A stretch of 5,863 bases of DNA from positions 1-5,863 of the forward strand of contig JANYKH010000007.1 in the NCBI GenBank assembly GCA_025358235.1. The letters run 5' to 3'. This document shows, one piece after another, positions 1-5,632 of this stretch; the stretch's first letter is position 1, and every line of letters begins with the position of its first letter. Below the pieces are notes generated by a model. That model saw only the letters and a program-made list of their open reading frames with translations. It had not been told where the DNA came from and searched no databases. The DNA is from Chloroflexota bacterium (GTDB taxonomy: Bacteria > Chloroflexota > Dehalococcoidia > Dehalococcoidales > RBG-16-60-22). The position numbers and the translations under genes are program-made.

Positions 1-2
1 CC

Positions 3-569
3 GGAGATGAGCCGCCGGTTTTACCCAGGGGGACGATGTGCGGGGGACCCGTTCAGGAGGCGCAAGTGCAGATGGGGGTCCGCAATTACGCTGAAGTAAT
101 GCAGGGACGGGTTGACCTGACAAACCTGCCGGAACCGAAGAAAACGCCGGTGGATCTGAGAATGCTGGTAGCTACCGCTATAAAACAGAGCCGGGTTTCA
201 AGATCCATTACTATTACCAGCGAATTTCCCGACGAGGCAGCAACAGTGAAAGCAGAACCGGTCTTAATAGAGGTAGCGATTAGCAATTTGCTGCTTTACG
301 CGGCCCAACTTATCCGGGATACCGGCAGGATAGAGGTAAAAGTCCGGGCTGTTAACGGGGTAGCCGAAGCCGAGTTAAGTTGCGGAGGAGAGAAAATCCC
401 CATCGAGCATTTGAACAATTTAACCGGACCGTGGATCGTAGAGGCAAAGGGAGCGGAGATGCTTCTTGCATTAGCCAAGTTGGTTATCGATAAGCATAAC
501 GGTGACCTGGAGATAACAACCGGAGAAATCAACCGGTTTTGTATTAGTTTGCCGCTTTGCCGGGAATAA
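3..569 (+). CDS. Histidine-kinase-like protein, C-terminal part, degenerate ATPase domain (5' partial)
   Basis: The reading frame is open to the left edge, so the gene probably begins outside the window. An ATG at 36 is an alternative start: it has an AGGGGG 3 nt upstream, which is too close for a good ribosome site. Numbering from that Met, residues 15-50 resemble the second DHp helix and linker of sensor kinases (YAEVMQGRVDL, then TPVDLRMLV). Residues 58-177 follow the GHKL/HATPase fold order: an ITITSEFPD strand, a KAEPVLIEVAISNLL helix, a HNGDLEI strand near 154 and a closing FCISLPL strand. The nucleotide-binding motifs are lost. The N-box reads NLLLYAA where NLLxNA is usual, G1 reads SCGGEKI instead of DxGxGI, and G2 reads GAEMLLALA instead of GxGLGLA. 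It is therefore probably a pseudokinase or a regulatory relic rather than an active kinase; any phosphoacceptor His would lie upstream. Its 3' end overlaps the convergent methyltransferase-like gene by 26 nt. The fold call is fairly secure; the role is unknown. Confidence 0.62.
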   Translation, partial: GDEPPVLPRGTMCGGPVQEAQVQMGVRNYAEVMQGRVDLTNLPEPKKTPVDLRMLVATAIKQSRVSRSITITSEFPDEAATVKAEPVLIEVAISNLLLYAAQLIRDTGRIEVKVRAVNGVAEAELSCGGEKIPIEHLNNLTGPWIVEAKGAEMLLALAKLVIDKHNGDLEITTGEINRFCISLPLCRE

Positions 570-1656
570 GCCCGAAGTTTTGTTTTAGCATCGCCGACAC
601 GGTTTTAAGATAGCCAAAGGCAGTTTCCACCAGTTGTTCCTCGATATGAAGCGAGGGCACTCCATGCTTAAGTTCGGTCTCGCCCGCCGCGCCAACCTGA
701 CCGACATTTTTAAGACAACACCGGGCAGGAGCGATCAAGGCCTGTTCCGCCAGTTGTTTAGCGCTCACATCCGCATTAGCGGCGATGATATTCCAGTAGC
801 CGATGAGCCGTTCCACCAATTTTCCCGGGGTTTCCTGATCCTGGGAGGTTGAATCAGTGGGCACAATACCCCAGGAAATAATGCCGCCCTCTTTAATAAA
901 TTCCGCGACGGCGGAAGCGTACCCTTTGGGCATGATCTCAATCTGATAAGCGTCAAAAGAAAGCAGCGCGGCGCCGACGCTTAAAAGATAGGGCAAGTTA
1001 ATATTGGCGCAGAGGTGGAGAGCCCCGGGGCCGGTGAGACTGTTCAGAAAATCGCGGTAGTCCCGCCGGGCGACGGTGTCATCATAGCCGGAAAGCCCGC
1101 TGAAGACCCAGCCCAGGCCGGGTTCATCAAGCCAGACAAAGGCGTTTTCGTTATGTTGTTTCAACTCAGCATACTGGGAATTAATCTTGCGGCTGATAAA
1201 ATCAAAAAGAATGGTGCGGATGGAATCATTGTAGATAATGGGGACATTATTTTCATCAAAGACCTTGAAGCCGAAGCTGACCGGACCGATGAGCTGGCCG
1301 CGGATGGCGGTAAAGCCGGATAGTTCCTGAGTTAGAAAACGGTGGTACACGGCGGAATATTTGCCGGTGAGGGCGAAGGTGGCGGGGTCGCCCATTTTTT
1401 CAGAATAGGCCGGTAATTCTTCAAAAAAGCGCGTTGAATCCAGGGAGATACGCTGATTTTCAGTATCGACGATTATTCCGGGGAAGTGCTCTGACGCCTG
1501 GACGTACATATCTTCAAAATAGCTGACGTGGGGCAACTGCGGCCAAAACGGGATATCCATGTCCATAGATAAAGCCAGCGCCTTATCAATATCCCTGTGG
1601 GGCATAATGCCCATGGCAGTTGTGCCGCAATTAGCTTTGAAGTTAAATTTGTTCAT
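544..1656 (-). CDS. UROD/MetE-superfamily protein, cobalamin-independent methionine synthase core-like
   Basis: This 370-residue protein is about half the length of full MetE and matches only its catalytic C-terminal barrel. The N-terminus has the FKANCGTTAMGIMPH motif (about residues 6-20), equivalent to the GSxPR/GSLPH start of this superfamily, followed by IPFWPQLP near 35-42. The MetE-type zinc/thiol site appears to be kept: H214 and C216 in LHLCAN, a Glu at 240 in YQIE, and C313 in ARCCLK, in the same order as His-Cys-Glu-Cys of MetE. SWGIVPT (261-267) is the usual late strand. By family, the role is methyl transfer to a thiol such as homocysteine, from a methylcorrinoid or methylated cofactor, in the cytoplasm. 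Short core-MetE enzymes that lack the folate-binding half are known in Dehalococcoides; this may be one, or a corrinoid-linked methyltransferase of unknown substrate. The start is fixed by an in-frame TAA 12 nt upstream. No Shine-Dalgarno sits at a normal distance (GGGAG is 17 nt away). Confidence 0.75.
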   Translation of the reverse strand: MNKFNFKANCGTTAMGIMPHRDIDKALALSMDMDIPFWPQLPHVSYFEDMYVQASEHFPGIIVDTENQRISLDSTRFFEELPAYSEKMGDPATFALTGKYSAVYHRFLTQELSGFTAIRGQLIGPVSFGFKVFDENNVPIIYNDSIRTILFDFISRKINSQYAELKQHNENAFVWLDEPGLGWVFSGLSGYDDTVARRDYRDFLNSLTGPGALHLCANINLPYLLSVGAALLSFDAYQIEIMPKGYASAVAEFIKEGGIISWGIVPTDSTSQDQETPGKLVERLIGYWNIIAANADVSAKQLAEQALIAPARCCLKNVGQVGAAGETELKHGVPSLHIEEQLVETAFGYLKTVSAMLKQNFGLIPGKAAN

Positions 1657-1667
1657 AATAAAGACGA

Positions 1668-1673
1668 ATTATG
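1668..1673 (-). promoter_or_regulatory. Candidate -10 box for the MetE-like gene
   Basis: On the minus strand the hexamer is CATAAT (5 of 6 to TATAAT). It ends 11 nt before the ATG at 1656. No good -35 hexamer is found 16-18 nt upstream. If used, it would give a leader of only about 5 nt, consistent with the lack of a usable ribosome binding site. Weak evidence. Confidence 0.25.
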
Positions 1674-1765
1674 CTCCCGAAGGTCGCTTCCTAATCATTC
1701 TACCGCATTTTTAATCTGCCGTTAGGTGGTTGATATTTAGTTAGGTTTTGGCCTCACCCCCTGTG

Positions 1766-1818
1766 TCCCCCGCTCCGTCGGCAAAGATCTATCCTGAATT
1801 GGATGATGGAGCGGGGGA
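1766..1818 (+). repeat. Large GC-rich inverted repeat (hairpin 1)
   Basis: TCCCCCGCTCC (1766-1776) is the exact reverse complement of GGAGCGGGGGA (1808-1818). Four further pairs, two of them G-T, extend the stem inward to 1780/1804, giving 15 pairs around a 23-nt loop. The G-T positions pair only in RNA copied from the + strand and become C-A mismatches in the other direction, so the structure is stronger in a chaB-sense transcript. No T-tract follows, so it is not a standard intrinsic terminator. With the next hairpin it resembles a REP-like dispersed intergenic element; that class is inferred from form only. Confidence 0.7.
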
Positions 1819-1828
1819 AGGTTTAACG

Positions 1829-1847
1829 GAGGGGGCTGCGCCCCCTC
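1829..1847. repeat. GC-rich inverted repeat (hairpin 2)
   Basis: GAGGGGGC (1829-1836) and GCCCCCTC (1840-1847) form a perfect 8-bp stem closed by a 3-nt loop (TGC). Its 3' arm runs into the palindrome CTCGCGAG (1845-1852). It lies 10 nt downstream of hairpin 1 and could compete with it, because the AGGGGG arm can also pair with CCCCCT at 1757-1762. No T-tract follows in either direction. Confidence 0.7.
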
Positions 1848-1932
1848 GCGAGATGTCGCCCCTGCTCCCTAAACGAATTCAGAAATTTCCAGTTATAACT
1901 TTACTTTAAGTATTACTATTACGTAAGGCTAC

Positions 1933-1968
1933 GGATTAAAGATTGAGGCGGTCAGGATTAAAGTGAGG
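1933..1968 (+). promoter_or_regulatory. Direct repeat upstream of chaB, possible operator
   Basis: GGATTAAAG occurs at 1933-1941 and again at 1955-1963, exactly 22 bp apart. Each copy is followed by TGAGG (after two extra bases, AT, in the first copy). Two sites one double helical turn apart would lie on the same face of the DNA, as in many operators or activator sites. They sit 37-72 bp before the chaB start. Function is inferred only from spacing and position. Confidence 0.3.
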
Positions 1969-1990
1969 GAAAGCGGGTTGATTACAGAAC

Positions 1991-1998
1991 AAAGGGAG
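1991..1998 (+). promoter_or_regulatory. Ribosome binding site of chaB
   Basis: AAAGGGAG lies 6 nt before the ATG at 2005. It decides the start: the in-frame GTG at 1963 would add 14 residues that have no counterpart in ChaB proteins and lacks a comparable site. Confidence 0.7.
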
Positions 1999-2004
1999 TG
2001 CAAG

Positions 2005-2250
2005 ATGCCTTACGATAGCCTCAGTGAACTGCCCACCGGAGTGAAGCACGTGCTGCCACCCCACGCACAGGAGATCTACATGAAAGCTTTTAACAACGCC
2101 TGGGATGAATATGAAGACCCGGCGAACCGGCGCGGTTCTGAATCAAGGGATACGGTGGCGCGCATGGTGGCATGGGCCGCGGTTAAAAAGGAATTTTTGA
2201 AGGACGAAGTCACCGGCAATTGGGTTAAAAAACCATGGGTGACGCATTGA
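2005..2250 (+). CDS. chaB: ChaB family protein
   Basis: The product is 81 residues, close to the roughly 76 of E. coli ChaB, and is recognisable along its whole length. It has MPYDSLSELP at the N-terminus, then VKHVLPPHAQEIY (about 13-25), FNNAWDEY (29-36), NRR (41-43), VAWAAVKKEF (55-64) and a final WVKKP. ChaB is a small cytoplasmic helical protein. In E. coli it is called a regulator of the ChaA cation/proton antiporter, but that role is weakly supported and ChaB-like proteins occur widely without ChaA, as appears to be the case here. No transporter gene is visible. The start was chosen from the ribosome site and from family alignment. It ends 11 nt before the convergent selB stop, leaving no room for a terminator between them. 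The family is certain; the function is not. Confidence 0.93.
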   Translation: MPYDSLSELPTGVKHVLPPHAQEIYMKAFNNAWDEYEDPANRRGSESRDTVARMVAWAAVKKEFLKDEVTGNWVKKPWVTH

Positions 2251-2261
2251 TTTCTTTCAGA

Positions 2262-4103
2262 CTAATAGAGAACTCGGTCATCACCGTTACGGCGGGTTAC
2301 CTTGCGGGCATCAAGGTATTCCAGTAAAGCCTGAGCATATTTGCGGCTGGTTTTGAAGAGGTCACGGACCTCGCCGAGAGTGATCTTGCCATTTTTCTTA
2401 ATATACTCTGAGATAGCTTTAACCATTTCATCGTAGGCGGCGGCGGAGAAGACTACAGTATCGGTCACGCGCACTATTTTATGCTGTTCTACCAGCAGGT
2501 TCAGTAGTTCTACTTCGGGGATGTTTTCGGTGGACGGGGCGTAAGGATTTTCAGTTAATTTTTGCAGGAATTCCCTGACCTGCGCTTCCTGGGAGGGGGT
2601 TAATTTTACCTGATAACCGGGCAGGTGAATAGCGCCTCCCTCTTCCACGAGAACACCCTGAGCAATAAGTTTTTGCATGACGAGGGGCGCATGAGTGCCG
2701 AGTTTGAGTTTATTGACCAGTTCCATGCGCGGCATGCCGCTCCGCGCCGGATATTTGCGGTGGTATTCTGTGACGCTGTTGACGGCTTTCCGGATAATTT
2801 CCTGCCAGCCGGCGGCGGTAAAATACAGAGCATGTTCCCCCACCCCAACCATCACCACCCTGCCCTGTTCCACCAGCGCCTGGAGGGCAACGCCGGCGGC
2901 ATCGAGGGAAAGACTGGACTGAGCGGCCAGGGCCCCGATTTCAATGGGCTGTTTGGCTTCCAGATAAGCTATCAAGGCATCCGCGCCGCCACGAGCTTCA
3001 AGGTTTTTAATAACTTCCGGTTTAAAGCGGGTCAGGCGTTTGACCTGCGTGTCAACAATCTCACCGCCACCGAGGGTTTCGTTAGGAGAACGGATAATAA
3101 AGCGGTCTCCGGCGACTACCGCCACCGGTTCCACCAGTTTAAGCTGGGCCCAGGTCTGGAGGCCGGGTTTGAGAGTTTCAGCCTCCAGCAAGCGGACTTT
3201 GGCTTCAGTTTCCGCGGAACCAACGAAAAGAGTGACCGGGGTGTTGTGTTTCAGGGGGCGGGGCAAATAATCCAGCAGGCGCAGCCGGACAGTTAACATG
3301 GAGGTAGGTCTGAGCCAGCCCGGTTTAGTGACAACCTGGCCGCGTTTTAATTCGGCGACGTTCAAGCCGACGAGGTTCACGGCGACCCGACTGCCGGGCG
3401 TCGCGGTAGTCAACTTCGATTTATGGGTCTGGAGACCGCGGATACGGGACTTGATTTCCCCGGGGACGATTTCCACTTCATCCGCGACCGAGAGCGAACC
3501 ATCGATGAGGGTGCCGGTGACGACAGTACCCGCGCCGGAGATGGTAAAAACGCGATCGATGGGGAGGCGGGGGCGGCCGACATCTTTGCGGGCTTCGGTA
3601 CTATCGAGAAGTTTATCAATAGTCTGTTTAAGCTCATCCAGCCCCTCGCCGGTGGTTGAAGAAACAGCGATGATGGGGCTGCCCTTGAGGCTGGTGGGGG
3701 TAACCATCTCTTCAACTTCCATTTTGACGAGGGTCAGAATATCCGTATCAACCAGGTCTTTCATGGTGAGCACCACAATGCCGCGTTTCACCTGGAGCAA
3801 GTCAAGAATAGCCATATGCTCACGGGTTTGGGGCATCACGCCCTCGTTGGAGGCAACAACCAGCAGGGCGAGATCGATACCCCCCACCCCAGCCAGCATG
3901 TTCTTGATAAAACGCTCGTGTCCAGGCACGTCCACCACGCTGACCTCACGACCGGACGGCAATTTCAGCCACGCAAAGCCGAGATCGATGGTCATCTCGC
4001 GCTCTTTTTCTTCCCGGAGGCGGTCAGGATCTATGCCGGTAAGGGCGCGGACAAGGGTAGACTTGCCGTGATCGATGTGACCGGCGGTGCCGATGACAAA
4101 CAT
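2262..4103 (-). CDS. selB: Selenocysteine-specific translation elongation factor SelB
   Basis: The product is 613 residues, nearly the same as E. coli SelB (614). SelB is a GTPase that binds Sec-tRNA(Sec) and delivers it to the ribosome at UGA codons followed by a SECIS hairpin. The GTPase domain (about 1-170) has the P-loop GHIDHGKST (8-16), the switch I MTIDLGFAW (37-45), DVPGHE (58-63) and SSTTGEG (148-154). The G4 position reads TMKD (113-116), whereas SelB normally has T-K-x-D or N-K-x-D, so the Lys is replaced by Met. Beta-barrel domains follow (about 175-360, with ISGAGTVVTGT at 188-198). The C-terminal half holds winged-helix repeats ending in ITLGEVRDLFKTSRKYAQ (574-591), the usual RNA-binding tail that reads SECIS. 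The ATG directly follows the selA stop (TAGATG), so the two are probably translationally coupled. The call is very secure. Confidence 0.97.
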   Translation of the reverse strand: MFVIGTAGHIDHGKSTLVRALTGIDPDRLREEKEREMTIDLGFAWLKLPSGREVSVVDVPGHERFIKNMLAGVGGIDLALLVVASNEGVMPQTREHMAILDLLQVKRGIVVLTMKDLVDTDILTLVKMEVEEMVTPTSLKGSPIIAVSSTTGEGLDELKQTIDKLLDSTEARKDVGRPRLPIDRVFTISGAGTVVTGTLIDGSLSVADEVEIVPGEIKSRIRGLQTHKSKLTTATPGSRVAVNLVGLNVAELKRGQVVTKPGWLRPTSMLTVRLRLLDYLPRPLKHNTPVTLFVGSAETEAKVRLLEAETLKPGLQTWAQLKLVEPVAVVAGDRFIIRSPNETLGGGEIVDTQVKRLTRFKPEVIKNLEARGGADALIAYLEAKQPIEIGALAAQSSLSLDAAGVALQALVEQGRVVMVGVGEHALYFTAAGWQEIIRKAVNSVTEYHRKYPARSGMPRMELVNKLKLGTHAPLVMQKLIAQGVLVEEGGAIHLPGYQVKLTPSQEAQVREFLQKLTENPYAPSTENIPEVELLNLLVEQHKIVRVTDTVVFSAAAYDEMVKAISEYIKKNGKITLGEVRDLFKTSRKYAQALLEYLDARKVTRRNGDDRVLY

Positions 4104-5486
4104 CTAGGCGGCTTCCTTAAAAACGGGGACCAGGTCTTGCAGGGCTTTGATAACTATCGCGTCCTGTTCCGGAGGAACGGTGCGGGGATCAAGCAGGAGA
4201 ACATTCTCGTTGATGCGCCCGACAATGGGCACAGAACGGTTACGGAGCAAAGCGGCGATATTCTGGATATAAGCGGGGTCTTTGCGTTTACCGGGGACGG
4301 CCAGGAGGCAGGTGGGCAGCGAACCACCGGGGAGGCTGCCGCCGCCGATCATGGTTTCCCCGGAAACGACAGAGGTTTTGACACCGGCGGCCAGGGCCCA
4401 AGTATTAGCTCGTCCTTGTATTATGTCAATCGGCATGGAGATCATCTGCCAGACAGGAATCTTTTGAAGGGCTTCGCCCTTGAGGTAGTGCTGGACAGTA
4501 ATAATGAGCGCGGCGAGGCGCATTTTGTCGATGCGCATAGCTCGGACCAGGGGGTGTTTCGCCAGAATTTTAATATATTCCGCTTTGCCGGCAATAATCC
4601 CCGCCTGAGGACCGCCCATCAATTTGTCGCCGGAAAAACAGACCAGAGACGCACCGGCAGCGATACTTTTCTGAACCAGAGGCTCCGGCGCGAGGCCGAA
4701 TTGGGTCGTATCTATAAGACAGCCGGAACCGATATCATCAAAGACGGGAAGTTTGCGAGTGGCGGCGGACTGCACCATTTCCTCGATGCTCACTTCGTTA
4801 GTAAAACCGACGACGCGAAAATTGCTGGAATGGACGCGCAGGAGTGCGGCGGTGCGTTCTGTAACAGCCTGTTCGTAATCGGCGGGGTAAGTGCAATTGG
4901 TGGTGCCCACTTCAACAAGTTTAGCCCCGCTCTGACGCATGACATCCGGGACGCGGAAGCCGCCGCCGATTTCCACGGCCTGGCTGCGGGATACGATAAC
5001 TTCATGGCGTTTGCACAGGGCGGTTAAAGCCAGCAATACGGCAGAAGCGTTGTTGTTCACGACGATGGCGGCCTCGGCGCCGGTCAAGCGGCAGACCAGG
5101 CGGCTGATATACGTGTGGCGGGAGCCGCGGGCGCCGTTTTCCATATCAAATTCAAGGTTGCAATAACCGCTGCTGACAGCGGCCATAGCCTCGATGCCCT
5201 CACGGCTTAGGGGAGAGCGGCCAAGGTTGGTATGCAGAATTACGCCGGAAGCATTGATGACCGGTCGCAGGGCATTCACCGATTCAGCTTCAAGACGGGT
5301 CAGCACCGCACCGACGGTTTCATCAAGAGTAGCCGGGGCAGCGCCCTCCATTATTTTGGCGCGGGCGGAGTCCAGTTCAGCGCGGACGGCCTCAACGAGG
5401 AAGTCGTGGGGAAAGCCCGCTTCCTTGAGACGGGGGTCGGAAATAATTTTATCGACGCCGGGGAGGTGACGAAAGTTTGCCTGCAT
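4104..5486 (-). CDS. selA: L-seryl-tRNA(Sec) selenium transferase SelA
   Basis: This 460-residue PLP enzyme matches the usual SelA length. It converts Ser-tRNA(Sec) to Sec-tRNA(Sec) with selenophosphate, working as a large ring oligomer in the cytoplasm. The N-terminal tRNA-binding helical region (1-70) starts with the typical RHLPGVDKII. The PLP domain has RPVINASGVILHTNLGR (74-90), NNNASAVLL (144-152), EIGGGFRVPDVMRQSG (172-187), DIGSGCL (251-257) and the cofactor lysine K288 in FSGDKLMGGPQAGI. R315 and R318 match the arginines of the substrate site, as recalled from the Aquifex structure. The C-terminal domain includes GGGSLPGGSLP (381-391). One oddity is GTTNCT (194-199), where SelA normally has GTTNRT or GTTNKT. 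The start is fixed by an in-frame TAA 9 nt upstream; there is no Shine-Dalgarno, and a promoter sits so close that the mRNA is probably leaderless. It forms an operon with selB. Confidence 0.97.
   Translation of the reverse strand: MQANFRHLPGVDKIISDPRLKEAGFPHDFLVEAVRAELDSARAKIMEGAAPATLDETVGAVLTRLEAESVNALRPVINASGVILHTNLGRSPLSREGIEAMAAVSSGYCNLEFDMENGARGSRHTYISRLVCRLTGAEAAIVVNNNASAVLLALTALCKRHEVIVSRSQAVEIGGGFRVPDVMRQSGAKLVEVGTTNCTYPADYEQAVTERTAALLRVHSSNFRVVGFTNEVSIEEMVQSAATRKLPVFDDIGSGCLIDTTQFGLAPEPLVQKSIAAGASLVCFSGDKLMGGPQAGIIAGKAEYIKILAKHPLVRAMRIDKMRLAALIITVQHYLKGEALQKIPVWQMISMPIDIIQGRANTWALAAGVKTSVVSGETMIGGGSLPGGSLPTCLLAVPGKRKDPAYIQNIAALLRNRSVPIVGRINENVLLLDPRTVPPEQDAIVIKALQDLVPVFKEAA
4112..4118 (-). 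promoter_or_regulatory. Ribosome binding site of selB, inside the selA 3' end
   Basis: On the minus strand AAGGAAG ends 8 nt before the selB ATG and overlaps the last codons of selA. This gives selB its own initiation signal, with ribosomes ending on selA nearby to restart. Confidence 0.55.
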
Positions 5487-5492
5487 GAGCCG

Positions 5493-5521
5493 ATTTTACA
5501 CAATCCGAAGAGCAAGTTCAA
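5493..5521 (-). promoter_or_regulatory. Predicted selA-selB promoter (leaderless)
   Basis: On the minus strand TTGAAC (5516-5521) is followed after a 17-nt spacer by TAAAAT (5493-5498). These match the -35 and -10 consensus at 4 of 6 and 5 of 6 positions with ideal spacing. The -10 box ends 6 nt before the selA ATG, so transcription would start at or next to the A of the ATG. This agrees with the absence of a ribosome binding site. Confidence 0.55.
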
Positions 5522-5557
5522 AGATGAGCGTAAAAATGAGGGTCGCCCCCCGTTTAA

Positions 5558-5587
5558 TTGACAATGTTGCGCCGGAGACCGGAGAAT
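5558..5587 (+). promoter_or_regulatory. Candidate promoter of the cysteine-cluster gene
   Basis: TTGACA (5558-5563) is a perfect -35 box. An 18-nt spacer leads to GAGAAT (5582-5587), a 4 of 6 match to TATAAT. The start would be near 5594, leaving about 29 nt before the ATG at 5623. The -10 is weak, so an activator or a different start is possible. Confidence 0.4.
5572..5585 (+). repeat. Tandem 7-bp repeat in the promoter spacer
   Basis: CCGGAGA occurs twice head to tail (5572-5578 and 5579-5585), between the -35 and -10 of the candidate promoter and overlapping the latter. It could be a protein-binding site or simply chance. Confidence 0.3.
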
Positions 5588-5593
5588 GAAATT

Positions 5594-5632
5594 ATGAGAA
5601 GAAATACAGCACAAAGGATCATATGGCTTTAG
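5594..5632 (+). CDS. Possible 12-codon leader ORF overlapping the next start
   Basis: The frame reads MRRNTAQRIIWL and stops with TAG at 5630-5632, so it overlaps the first codons of the cysteine-cluster gene (ATG 5623) in another frame. GGAG at 5581-5584 is 9 nt upstream, but the predicted transcript start falls almost on its ATG. It is too short to judge from composition and may be meaningless. If translated, it would couple with or compete with initiation of the main gene. Confidence 0.15.
   Translation: MRRNTAQRIIWL
5613..5618 (+). promoter_or_regulatory. Ribosome binding site of the cysteine-cluster gene
   Basis: AAAGGA lies 4 nt before the ATG at 5623. The spacing is slightly short, but no other ATG, GTG or TTG in this frame nearby has a better site. 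Confidence 0.5.

Larger units (their letters stand above)
1657..2004. other. Intergenic region between the divergent MetE-like gene and chaB
   Basis: This 348-base gap has no supportable protein gene and no tRNA-like fold. It has three parts. From 1657 to about 1750 is the upstream region of the MetE-like gene, with a candidate -10 box. From about 1751 to 1867 is a very GC-rich block with two strong hairpins, quite unlike its flanks. From about 1871 to 1925 is an AT-rich tract with small palindromes (GAAATTTC at 1882-1889, AGTTATAACT at 1891-1900) and a tandem TATTAC pair at 1911-1922; it probably contains the chaB promoter, though I could not fix a confident -35/-10 pair. A direct repeat (1933-1968) follows it. 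Confidence 0.6.

Noticed and set aside
518..541. AACCGG / CCGGTT inverted repeat followed by TTTTGTATT, like an intrinsic terminator on the + strand
   Set aside because: The stem is only 6 bp with a 9-nt loop and lies within the coding region, before the stop at 567-569, so it would cut off the gene. Not supported as a terminator.
1829..1852. GC-rich hairpin as a rho-independent terminator
   Set aside because: No T-tract follows on either strand; kept as a structural repeat instead.
1757..1862. G-quadruplex on the minus strand from repeated runs of C
   Set aside because: The runs are separated by long, uneven loops and are better explained as arms of the two hairpins.
1963..2004. GTG at 1963 as the chaB start (95-residue product)
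   Set aside because: The extra 14 residues are not part of the ChaB family, and a strong ribosome site directly precedes the ATG at 2005.
2625..4071. Several + strand open frames (223 and 257 codons) opposite selB
   Set aside because: They are antisense to a full-length conserved SelB. The 257-codon one is Ser/Thr/Arg-rich as typical of shadow frames; no ribosome sites or motifs.
3816..5027. A 403-codon open frame on the + strand across the selA/selB junction
   Set aside because: It is antisense to two clearly recognised genes, runs across their junction, and its translation has no recognisable domain. Long antisense frames are expected from the codon bias here.
5487..5622. Search for selC (tRNA-Sec) next to selA
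   Set aside because: No acceptor/T-arm pattern, no CCA end and no long variable arm can be built in this 136-nt gap, nor in 1657-2004.
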